This document shows positions 1 through 7,854 of a stretch of 33,065 bases of DNA, in pieces; position 1 is the first letter of the stretch, and each line of letters begins with the position of its first letter. The notes beneath the pieces are model-generated. The model ran no database searches and was not told the origin of the DNA. It saw nothing but the letters and a program-made list of their open reading frames with translations. The stretch lies in the NCBI GenBank assembly GCA_025453495.1, contig JALOQM010000002.1:76680-109744 (forward strand). Direction: 5' to 3'. The translations under genes were made by a program, and so were the position numbers. The stretch comes from Minisyncoccota bacterium. GTDB taxonomy: Bacteria > Patescibacteriota > Minisyncoccia > Phycocordibacterales > UBA9973.

Positions 1-24
1 CCCCTTAAATAAGGGGCTTTTTTT
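1..24 (+). terminator. Rho-independent terminator-like hairpin
   Basis: CCCCTT-AAAT-AAGGGG followed by CTTTTTTTA. Confidence 0.7.
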
Positions 25-1102
25 ATTCCACACTCGGCTTCTCAAGGAGTGTTGCTGAGAGTTCTGGCGAGCTGCCGGTGATGCGGGTGACGTCTTTGTC
101 TACCTTGCCAAGCTCTTTGTATGCACTGTTGTAGTGATTGACGGTTGTGCCAAGTGCATTGCCAAGCTTTGTCATATAGTCCTCATATGCTTTGAGATGT
201 TTACCAAGCTCATCTACACGCTTGATAATATCTTTTGCTGTTTCCTCGATCTTAAACGCTTTGAAACCATAGAGCACACTTTGGAGGTATGCCATAAACG
301 TCGTTGGTGAAACGATAATCACTTTTTTGTCATTGTATGCGTAGTCGATGAGATTGCGTGTATTTACTTTGACAGCACCGATTTCGTTTACCAAGAGGTC
401 GTAGTAGATACCTTCTGCAGGGATATACATAAATGCAAAAGGAAGTGTGCCTTCTTCTGGACGGATATATTTTGCGGTCTCATCGATGCGTTTTTTGAGA
501 TCATTTTTAAATTCCTTTTCAAGTTCTTCACGCTGACGTTCGTCTATCGCCTGGGTGATGCGGTTGTAGTTGTCGAGTGAGAACTTCGCGTCGATGGGGA
601 TGATGCCTTCTTTGGTCACGATTGCTGCATCGACTGTTTCTTTATTTCCAAATTGATACTGCATTTTGTACTGACCTGGTGCAAGTGTGTTTTGCAGTAT
701 GAGCTCAAGGGATGCTTCACCCCAGTTACCGCGCTGTTTTTGGTGCTTCAATGTTTTCTCAAGACTTGCAAGCTGTTCGGCGATCGACATGAAGCGAGTA
801 GTTGCTTCGTTTGTCTTGGTTTGTTCTTTGGCGACATCGACAAGGGAACGACTCATCTGTTCGTTGATCTCGCGCAAGAGCTTTTGTGATTCGGAAAATT
901 GCGTTTGCACCGCCTGCTGCATCTCCTTGCGTGACTCGCCGAGTTTTGTGTCCATGACACGCGAGAGTTCATTCATCTGCTCAAGCAGAAGTGTGAGGCC
1001 GGTATCATCTTTTTGTACTTCTTTCTTTCGAGTCAAAAGTAGAATGACTGCTATGACAAGGAGTATAAGTATGAGTATAAGAATGGGGGAGATGGATTCC
1101 AT
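23..1102 (-). CDS. rmuC: DNA recombination protein RmuC family (N-terminal TM, coiled coil, RmuC nuclease-like domain)
   Basis: Motifs KQRGNWGEASLELILQ, PIDAKFSLDNY, FMYIPAEGIYYDLL, VIIVSPTTFMAYLQSV; start set to internal Met (MESISPILILILILL) with -10-like TACAAT 7 nt upstream. Confidence 0.9.
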   Translation of the reverse strand: MESISPILILILILLVIAVILLLTRKKEVQKDDTGLTLLLEQMNELSRVMDTKLGESRKEMQQAVQTQFSESQKLLREINEQMSRSLVDVAKEQTKTNEATTRFMSIAEQLASLEKTLKHQKQRGNWGEASLELILQNTLAPGQYKMQYQFGNKETVDAAIVTKEGIIPIDAKFSLDNYNRITQAIDERQREELEKEFKNDLKKRIDETAKYIRPEEGTLPFAFMYIPAEGIYYDLLVNEIGAVKVNTRNLIDYAYNDKKVIIVSPTTFMAYLQSVLYGFKAFKIEETAKDIIKRVDELGKHLKAYEDYMTKLGNALGTTVNHYNSAYKELGKVDKDVTRITGSSPELSATLLEKPSVE

Positions 1103-1139
1103 GTGATTGATTGTAGCGTATTCTATACGGGCATTATAC

Positions 1140-1168
1140 TTGACATATATATATCTATATGTTAATAT
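1140..1168 (+). promoter_or_regulatory. Sigma70-like promoter TTGACA-N17-TAATAT
   Basis: Exact -35 consensus with TATATATAT spacer, upstream of CDS 1271..1795. Confidence 0.6.
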
Positions 1169-1270
1169 AAGTATCAGATGTAGTGTGTGATGGGCTGACT
1201 GGCTTATTTTGGACCTTTGATGGATGTTCAAAATAAGCCAATCAACTTTCATATCTAAAAATCACATACT

Positions 1271-1795
1271 ATGAAAATGCCTGCTTGTCGCAAGACAAAA
1301 AACGAGAATCTGCTCATCTGCTGTGGCGGATCGAGCATATTCTTTATGAACTCAAAAGGCGAATTGCTCGATGCAGCTGACACTGGCACTTGGAGTCAGG
1401 CAACGGTGTATTGGAGCAGTCCGAAGATGGAAGTTCCGCGAAATCTGCTTCCTGCGGTGCAGGATATCGCACGCAGATTTCAGAAGATGGTGCGCCCGAC
1501 CGAAATGCCTGCCATCCCGAAAGGATCGGTCATTACGATTGTGTTTCATCGTCTTTTTTACCAGGTGGTAAAAAAAGATGACGGCATGTACCTGGCAATG
1601 TCATCCATAACTCCTAAAAACAAAGAGGAGTGGAATCAGCACAAGATGTGGACTTGTATCTACATGGGATCCGGCGAAGAGGGGTGTATCGACCTTGTCC
1701 CGCTCGAACCATTCAAGATCAACATGATCCGCGTGCCGGTTGAAAAGATTACGCTCATTGAGTTGCCCGAGCAGCCACATGTGAAAGCATCATAA
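1271..1795 (+). CDS. Hypothetical protein, 174 aa
   Basis: Long ORF with promoter upstream and strong terminator downstream; no family recognised. Confidence 0.7.
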   Translation: MKMPACRKTKNENLLICCGGSSIFFMNSKGELLDAADTGTWSQATVYWSSPKMEVPRNLLPAVQDIARRFQKMVRPTEMPAIPKGSVITIVFHRLFYQVVKKDDGMYLAMSSITPKNKEEWNQHKMWTCIYMGSGEEGCIDLVPLEPFKINMIRVPVEKITLIELPEQPHVKAS

Positions 1796-1823
1796 ATAAT
1801 GATGCGCTCACAAATCACAAAAG

Positions 1824-1848
1824 GCCGGCGGTTTCCGCCGGCTTTTTC
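1824..1848 (+). terminator. Rho-independent terminator
   Basis: GCCGGCGG-ttt-CCGCCGGC-TTTTT. Confidence 0.9.
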
Positions 1849-1861
1849 TTGTGTGTAGCTA

Positions 1862-2575
1862 TTATTTCCCGAGCGCCTTCTCAAGTGTATACAGCCAGTC
1901 TTCTTCATCTGACTCATTTTCTTTTTTCTGTTTGTAGAGCCATTCAAGGTAGCCAGGATCTTTTTTTACGACATCTTCAACTTTTTCGCCATTGTATTTA
2001 CCAAAAGAAAAAACCTTGATGAATGACGGTCGCGCTGAGACCGCAAGCATTTCTGCTAATGCTTTTTCTTTGTCACCCATTTTTTCTATATATTTTTTGT
2101 ATAGTCGTGCAAACAGTTGCTCAAGTACGATGACATCACCAAGTGCATCATGTGCAGGAGCCTCGACATCAATATCAAGATAGTAGCGTAGGTATTGGAG
2201 ATTGTAGCGAGGAATTACACTTTCTTCATCGAGGTGGCGCGCGAGACGGAGTGTGCAAATATAGCGAGGAACTATGATGCCTTCTTTGGCAAGCATGGAG
2301 ACATCAAATTTTGCATTATGAGCGACAGGGATGGTTTCACTACTCTCAAACAATGATCGTATGTTTTTGTATTCGTCACTTGCAGTAAATACAGGCTTAT
2401 TAGAAACCATACGATTGGTGATGTGGTGCACTGCACTTGCCTCAGGTGGAATTGATTTTGCTGGTTTGTAGAGTGCAGAAAAAGTAGTCTCACCATTTTT
2501 GTATGCAACCTGACAAAGTGTGTCTTCAGGTGTATTGCCAGTTGTTTCAGTGTCGAAAAAGAGAAATGTTTCCAT
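1862..2575 (-). CDS. DEDD 3'-5' exonuclease (Pol III epsilon-like) with C-terminal DUF3820-like tail
   Basis: FFDTETTG, HHITN, HNAKFDVSML, HDALGDVIVLEQL motifs; C-term FGKYNGEKVEDVVKKDPGYLEWLY; start set to METFLFFD. Confidence 0.88.
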   Translation of the reverse strand: METFLFFDTETTGNTPEDTLCQVAYKNGETTFSALYKPAKSIPPEASAVHHITNRMVSNKPVFTASDEYKNIRSLFESSETIPVAHNAKFDVSMLAKEGIIVPRYICTLRLARHLDEESVIPRYNLQYLRYYLDIDVEAPAHDALGDVIVLEQLFARLYKKYIEKMGDKEKALAEMLAVSARPSFIKVFSFGKYNGEKVEDVVKKDPGYLEWLYKQKKENESDEEDWLYTLEKALGK

Positions 2576-2620
2576 GTGTACACAATAGCATACTGCCCAG
2601 TAGTAGTGTAGGATACTACT

Positions 2621-3562
2621 ATGAGAAAAAAGTGCCAAGATACGCCGAAATTATATTTTTCTTCGCTCATACCACGTATGCCAATTGCCAAGAAACCTTG
2701 GATTGAGCAATTTTTGCCATTTTTCGCAAATCCGTTTTTCATCGGCAGGGTTGTGCGCTATGGTCCATTTATCAACCCGACACTGAGACCACTTTCTGGC
2801 TGTATTGGTGCAGATAAGGCACTTATCTTAAATGCGTTTCCAGCATCAGTGCGTGGTGAAGTGCTTGTATTTGATGCTTCGTCTATTCCTACTGTACATC
2901 AATTATCATTTCCGTATTATATCAAACCTGCAATCGGTGAGCGCTCAGTGAATGTGTATCGGATTGAAACTGAAGCAGATTTCATGGTACTCAAAAACGC
3001 GAACTTATTTGCTTCGGGAGTATGGATCGCACAGGAAGCATTTACAGGAACTGAATTTGGTGTCAGTGTCGTTCGTACACCTGAGACTGGTCTGCTTACT
3101 ATTGTCTTTTTAACCGAAAAATGTGTCACAGGAAATGCACATACGGCAAGTATTGCAAATGGAGCAACGTTCCGTGAGTTATTGCATACTGCTGATAGCC
3201 TACTTATTCAATCATTTACAGAAAAATTAGAAGCACTATTTGCAAGTACACCGCTCCTTGCGGATTTCCATGCGGGACGGTTTGATCTGAAGGCGCGAGA
3301 TCTTACTGCCTTACTCTCGGGTGAGTTCAAACTCATTGAGCTCAATGGCATCGGCGGGTTACCGCTTGCGTATTTTGGAGATGATCCATATACGCAGTGG
3401 AATAGCTATTTTCTTACACTACTTGCGATTGGCAAGAAGAATAGTAAACGTTTCTCTTTTTTTGCACGTCTCGGTAGGATTTTTAGTGATATACCGCGAG
3501 TTGCCTTCTTTGTTTTTAAGCAAAAGCATTTCCGTGCCTATTGGCGTCTTTCACGCAGATAG
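2621..3562 (+). CDS. ATP-grasp-like protein (D-Ala-D-Ala ligase-type fold), function unknown
   Basis: PYYIKPAIGERSVNV, TEFGVSVVR, ADFHAGRFDLKARDLTAL, FKLIELNGIGGLPLAYFGDD resemble ATP-grasp motifs; alternative start Met at 2678. Confidence 0.55.
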   Translation: MRKKCQDTPKLYFSSLIPRMPIAKKPWIEQFLPFFANPFFIGRVVRYGPFINPTLRPLSGCIGADKALILNAFPASVRGEVLVFDASSIPTVHQLSFPYYIKPAIGERSVNVYRIETEADFMVLKNANLFASGVWIAQEAFTGTEFGVSVVRTPETGLLTIVFLTEKCVTGNAHTASIANGATFRELLHTADSLLIQSFTEKLEALFASTPLLADFHAGRFDLKARDLTALLSGEFKLIELNGIGGLPLAYFGDDPYTQWNSYFLTLLAIGKKNSKRFSFFARLGRIFSDIPRVAFFVFKQKHFRAYWRLSRR

Positions 3563-3587
3563 AAGCATTGTGTGGTATAGTACTAGT

Positions 3588-4040
3588 ATGCTCCACGAAC
3601 AAATAAAACTAGAAATAAAAGAAGCTATGCTTGCCAAAGAGCAGACAAGACTTGATGTCTTGCGTGGACTCTCAAGTGCTTTCACAAATGAACTTATTGC
3701 AAAAGGGAGAAAGCCGCAAGAACTACTTCCAGATGCAGAAGCACTCGCGGTCATCATGCGTTCGGTCAAGCAACGCAAGGACTCAATCGAGCAGTTTCTC
3801 GCGGGAGGACGCGCCGATCTGGCAAATGAAGAAGAGGCACAGCTTGCATATCTCGTGCGGTATATGCCAGAGCTACTCTCACGAGAAGAAGTTATGAAAG
3901 TCGCAGAAGCAAAGAAAATAGAGCTTGGTATCATTGATAGTACAAAGAAAGGTATGCTCATGTCAGCACTCATGAAAGATCTCAAAGGTAAAGCTGATGG
4001 GGTAATGGTCAAAGAGGTAGTCGACGCATTATTTAATTAA
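3588..4040 (+). CDS. GatB/YqeY domain-containing protein
   Basis: IKLEIKEAMLAKEQTRLDVLRGLSSAFTNELI...VKQRKDSIEQF...YMPELLSREEV; start corrected from the upstream ORF start. Confidence 0.9.
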   Translation: MLHEQIKLEIKEAMLAKEQTRLDVLRGLSSAFTNELIAKGRKPQELLPDAEALAVIMRSVKQRKDSIEQFLAGGRADLANEEEAQLAYLVRYMPELLSREEVMKVAEAKKIELGIIDSTKKGMLMSALMKDLKGKADGVMVKEVVDALFN

Positions 4041-4054
4041 TTTATTTTTTAATT

Positions 4055-4444
4055 ATGAACCAAATAGAAATGGGAGGTGCTGTAGAAGAAAGAGGAGAAA
4101 ACGTTGTTACTTTAACTGAAAAAGGAAAAGAAAGTATTGCGGAAGCGAGAGCGGCGTATGCACTAAGTGAAGAACAGAAAAGGAATAAAGAAAAAGAAGT
4201 ACGGATGCGTTTTCGTGATTTTTTCAAAAAAATGGCTTCTCTTCCGTCTATACACCCCCTGTATAGAGAGTCTGGTTTGTCTATTGGTGCCCGAGAAGAG
4301 CGCTTTAAACATGCTTGCTCATGTCTCGATGAAAATGATAAAGAGGAATTTGATACTTTGTTGGTGGAAATGAAAAATACAATTGGTCTCACTGAAAAAG
4401 ATGTATTACTACTAGCTCAGTCAGACCTTGAGTCTTTTATGTAA
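4055..4444 (+). CDS. Hypothetical protein, 129 aa
   Basis: ORF collinear with neighbours; no family recognised. Confidence 0.6.
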   Translation: MNQIEMGGAVEERGENVVTLTEKGKESIAEARAAYALSEEQKRNKEKEVRMRFRDFFKKMASLPSIHPLYRESGLSIGAREERFKHACSCLDENDKEEFDTLLVEMKNTIGLTEKDVLLLAQSDLESFM

Positions 4445-4465
4445 TCTAATAACTATTATACTCTT

Positions 4466-4801
4466 ATGAAAATAATTCTTCATTGGATCATTCTTGCTGC
4501 AGCAGTATTTGTCATGCCGTACTTTATACCGGCGATTTCTGTTGCCACAATTGTCACCGCACTTATCGTTGGTGCGTGTCTTATGTTTATCAACCTCATC
4601 ATACATCCGATAGTCGGCATCCTAACATTACCGATAAATCTCATCACGTTTGGACTCTTCTCACTTTTACTCAATGTGCTCTTCTTTTATTTTATAAGTA
4701 CTTTTGTCAGTGGTTTTACAATTGGGACACTTACGGCAGCATTTTGGGGCGCACTTGTTGTTTCTGTCATAAACTGGGTGAGTGATAAAGTTTCCTCTTA
4801 A
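4466..4801 (+). CDS. Phage holin family IV / YvlD-like small membrane protein
   Basis: Four hydrophobic segments; LPINLITFGLFSLLLNVLFFYF typical of the family. Confidence 0.8.
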   Translation: MKIILHWIILAAAVFVMPYFIPAISVATIVTALIVGACLMFINLIIHPIVGILTLPINLITFGLFSLLLNVLFFYFISTFVSGFTIGTLTAAFWGALVVSVINWVSDKVSS

Positions 4802-4810
4802 AGGCACTAC

Positions 4811-5416
4811 ATGCTTACTGTCACTACACTTGCACAGTTCGCATATGAATATGTTGCGTTGGTATATGTACTGCTTTTCTTGGCAATAGTCATTGAAGGT
4901 GAGCTTGCAATGATTATTGCAGGCATACTGGCGCAGATTGGTGTCCTTGATCTTGTTATGGTGCTTAGTGTCGCGTACGCAGGAGCAGTAGGGAAGACAG
5001 TATTGTGGTATTACCTTGGTATGTTGCTCAAAAAAATAAAATATGCTCAAAAGTTCTTTTCGTATCTTGAAAAAAGAGTCCTCTATCTCTTTCCTCGACT
5101 TAGGGAGCACCCATTTTGGTCGATTTTTTTCTCAAAGTTTATCTACGGCATAAACCATTTTACCCTTGTGCTCTCTGGTTTTATGCGACTTGATTTCAAG
5201 ACCTATCTCAAAGCTGAACTTTCTTCTTCTGTGCTTTGGGTGCTTGGCATGCTCTCACTTGGGTACTTCGCAAGTACTGCCGCGATTGGGTATAGCAAAG
5301 AATTTCATAAGTTCTCGCTCATAATCCTTTTGTTTATACTTGCTTTTATATTGGTTGAAAAATCAATAGCATTTTTTGTTGAGATTGCACGAGATGCTAA
5401 AGAAAATCAAAAATAA
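4811..5416 (+). CDS. DedA/SNARE-associated family membrane protein
   Basis: IEGELAMIIAGILAQIGVLDL, FFSKFIYGINHFTLVLSGFMRLDFKTYL. Confidence 0.8.
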   Translation: MLTVTTLAQFAYEYVALVYVLLFLAIVIEGELAMIIAGILAQIGVLDLVMVLSVAYAGAVGKTVLWYYLGMLLKKIKYAQKFFSYLEKRVLYLFPRLREHPFWSIFFSKFIYGINHFTLVLSGFMRLDFKTYLKAELSSSVLWVLGMLSLGYFASTAAIGYSKEFHKFSLIILLFILAFILVEKSIAFFVEIARDAKENQK

Positions 5417-5419
5417 TAT

Positions 5420-6352
5420 ATGTATACATTTCGCAACAAAAACTTTTTGAACCTATGTAATAAACGAAAGACCATCGCTGTACACGATGGTTCATTTCAT
5501 ACAGACGATGTGTTTGCTGTTGCTGCACTTACTCTTGTCTATGGTAAGTGTGTGCGTATCGTTCGTACTCGTAATCAAAAGAAAATTGAAAAAGCCTCGG
5601 TCGTAGTTGATGTTGGTGGTGAATATGATGCCTCACGAGAACGTTTTGATCATCATCAGATTGATGGTGCCGGAACTAGAGAAAATGGTATTCCGTATGC
5701 AGCATTCGGTCTTGTGTGGAAAAAATATGGCGTGGATTTGTGTGGTTCAAAAGAGATTGCCGACAAGATTGATAGCGTCCTTGTGCAGCCGATAGATGCA
5801 GTTGACAACGGTATTGATATTGCAAAACCACTATTTCAGGGTATTCATACGTATGGCATACACTCGATTATTTCTTCTTTTATACCCACATGGAAAGAGA
5901 ATAGAAATCCTGATACACAATTTTTCAGTGCAGTAGCATTTGCAAAAAAACTCCTTTTGCGTGAAATACAACGAACACGAGATTATTTGGAAGCTATAGA
6001 ATATGTCGTGTCTATGTATCACGCCTCAAAACAAAAGAGTATTATCTTCGTCGACAAGCCAATTGGTCGTGCACAGATAATTTCTGCGCTTATGGAGTTT
6101 CCAGAGCCGGTATATGTTGTGTATCCAGACAGAGAAGGGCAAAAATGGAGCGCCGTAGCAATGCTTCGAGAGTTTGGCTCATTTGAATCACGTAAATCAT
6201 TTCCGCTTGCATGGGCTGGGGCACGTGACGAAGCATTGCAGAAAATCACTGGAGTTTCTGATGCACAATTTTGTCATAACAAACGATTTCTTGCCACTGC
6301 TCACTCCAAAGAAGGAGCATTAGCGCTTGCACAGAAAGCACTTACTAGCTAG
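5420..6352 (+). CDS. MYG1/UPF0160 family (DHH-like) hydrolase
   Basis: IAVHDGSFHTDDVFAVAAL, RTRNQKKIEKASVVVDVGGEYD, RFDHHQ motifs. Confidence 0.88.
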   Translation: MYTFRNKNFLNLCNKRKTIAVHDGSFHTDDVFAVAALTLVYGKCVRIVRTRNQKKIEKASVVVDVGGEYDASRERFDHHQIDGAGTRENGIPYAAFGLVWKKYGVDLCGSKEIADKIDSVLVQPIDAVDNGIDIAKPLFQGIHTYGIHSIISSFIPTWKENRNPDTQFFSAVAFAKKLLLREIQRTRDYLEAIEYVVSMYHASKQKSIIFVDKPIGRAQIISALMEFPEPVYVVYPDREGQKWSAVAMLREFGSFESRKSFPLAWAGARDEALQKITGVSDAQFCHNKRFLATAHSKEGALALAQKALTS

Positions 6353-6364
6353 TATCAGCATACT

Positions 6365-7339
6365 ATGGCATTCACTGACGAAATGAAATTTTATGCAAAG
6401 GCGGGCGACGGTGGAAACGGCGTAGTGCGCTGGAGGCATGAATATGGCAAAGAATTTTCTGGTCCAGCTGGCGGTGATGGTGGCTGGGGTGGCAATGTCT
6501 ATGTCAGGGGGACACGTGATGTATATATACTCGCCAAATATCGGCACGAGAAGAAATTTGAAGCCGGTCGTGGTGAAGACGGTGGGTCAAACAGCATGCA
6601 CGGCGCAAATGGCGTAGATATGTACATTGATCTGCCACTTGGTTCTGTGATACGTAATCTTGAAACAGAGACAGAGATCGAACTTACGAAAGAAGGACAG
6701 AAAGAAATTTTGCTTTTGGGTGGGCGAGGCGGTTTTGGTAACGAACACTTCAAAGCGTCGACAAATACCACTCCACAAGAATCAACACCAGGTAAGCCGG
6801 GCGCAGAAGGGAATTTCTATGTTGAGCTTCGACTATTTGCTGAAGTCGGTCTTGTTGGTCTCCCAAATGCCGGGAAATCAAGTTTGCTCAATGCTATGAC
6901 TCGGGCACAAGCAAAAGTAGGTGCCTATCAATTTACGACTCTTGATCCAAATCTTGGTGATTTCTATGGTCACATTATTGCTGATATTCCTGGCTTGATT
7001 GAGGGTGCGTCTCTTGGCAAAGGACTTGGTGTAAAGTTTCTCCGCCATATCAAGCGTACACGCATGCTTGCGCATCTTGTATCGTTTGAAAATGAAGATA
7101 TGTTCGCTACCTATCAGATGATTCGTTATGAGCTCGCGCAGTATGACTCGGCACTTTCAGAAAAAGATGAGGTGATTATCCTCACAAAAACTGATATAAC
7201 TGATGCAAAGACAGTGGCAGAAAAAATAAAAGAATTTGAAAAGTTGGGCAAGAAAGTCTTTGCACTCTCGCTCTATGATGATGTATCAGTAAAAATGTTT
7301 ACAGACGAGCTCTCAAGAATTCTAGAAACCAAAAAATAA
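6365..7339 (+). CDS. obgE: GTPase ObgE/CgtA
   Basis: Gly-rich Obg fold, GLPNAGKSSLLNAMTRAQAKVGAYQFTTLDPNLG, DIPGLIEGASLGKGLGVKFLRHI. Confidence 0.96.
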   Translation: MAFTDEMKFYAKAGDGGNGVVRWRHEYGKEFSGPAGGDGGWGGNVYVRGTRDVYILAKYRHEKKFEAGRGEDGGSNSMHGANGVDMYIDLPLGSVIRNLETETEIELTKEGQKEILLLGGRGGFGNEHFKASTNTTPQESTPGKPGAEGNFYVELRLFAEVGLVGLPNAGKSSLLNAMTRAQAKVGAYQFTTLDPNLGDFYGHIIADIPGLIEGASLGKGLGVKFLRHIKRTRMLAHLVSFENEDMFATYQMIRYELAQYDSALSEKDEVIILTKTDITDAKTVAEKIKEFEKLGKKVFALSLYDDVSVKMFTDELSRILETKK

Positions 7340-7363
7340 AGCCCGGTGGTATCCGGGCTTTTT
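7338..7363 (+). terminator. Rho-independent terminator of obgE
   Basis: AAGCCCGG-tggtat-CCGGGCTT-TTT. Confidence 0.85.
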
Positions 7364-7378
7364 GATGCAAACCTTCGC

Positions 7379-7723
7379 TCATGCCACTGCGTTTTCCACC
7401 GTGCCGTTCCTTCTGGCGATGGACACATACGTTGCGTTGTCGAACTTCCGTTTGCAATCGGGATTGTTGCACACGTGTCGATTGGCGAATATTTTTTTAA
7501 GTCGCAGGCTAAGGCGCTTTTTGATTTCATCTGCGGTACTCCAGTCTGGGCAGGCGCGGATGATGAGATCGCGAATTTTAGGGATCACGGAATCACCTTT
7601 TTGCTGACAATAATTACATTTTGCTTCGTGGCGCGACTTTTTCCTTAGCTCCTCAATCGAAAGAGCGCAGATGATTCTCTGTTGTCAGTTCTTTTCCGGC
7701 TCAATTGCGAGAGTGATATTCAT
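7379..7723 (-). pseudogene. Zinc-finger-like ORF interrupted by an in-frame TGA (7687..7685); downstream part 7379..7588 readable from a GTG
   Basis: Minus-strand frame reads MNITLAIEPEKN*QQRIICALSIEELRKKSRHEAKCNYCQQKGDSVIPKIRDLIIRACPDWSTADEIKKRLSLRLKKIFANRHVCNNPDCKRKFDNATYVSIARRNGTVENAVA*; paired CxxC and CxxxxC. Confidence 0.4.
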
Positions 7724-7772
7724 GCTGATTTTTTTAGTGGTGAGACTTATGTCGAATGTACGTTTCTTTGAA

Positions 7773-7801
7773 ATAGTACTGATTGTATCCGTATTTGTCA
7801 A
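7773..7801 (-). promoter_or_regulatory. Sigma70-like promoter TTGACA-N17-TACTAT
   Basis: Exact -35 on the minus strand, upstream of ORF 7723..7379. Confidence 0.5.
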
Positions 7802-7803
7802 TA

Positions 7804-7840
7804 AAAAATGCCGCTTTGGTTTTCAAAGCGGCATTTTCGC
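7804..7840 (-). terminator. Terminator hairpin of the T9SS-type gene
   Basis: AAAATGCCGCTTTG-gtttt-CAAAGCGGCATTTT, followed on minus strand by TTATTGAC. Confidence 0.85.
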
Positions 7841-7854
7841 AAGTAAAAAGATGA

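Noticed and set aside
3551-4012. Antisense ORF opposite the YqeY gene
   Set aside because: Ser-rich low-complexity translation typical of a shadow ORF; the plus strand encodes a recognisable family
4466-4801. Prophage based on the holin-like protein
   Set aside because: This small membrane family is widespread in bacterial chromosomes; no other phage genes nearby
4667-5110. Cys-rich 147-aa minus-strand ORF
   Set aside because: Lies opposite the holin-like and DedA genes; composition fits antisense of hydrophobic codons
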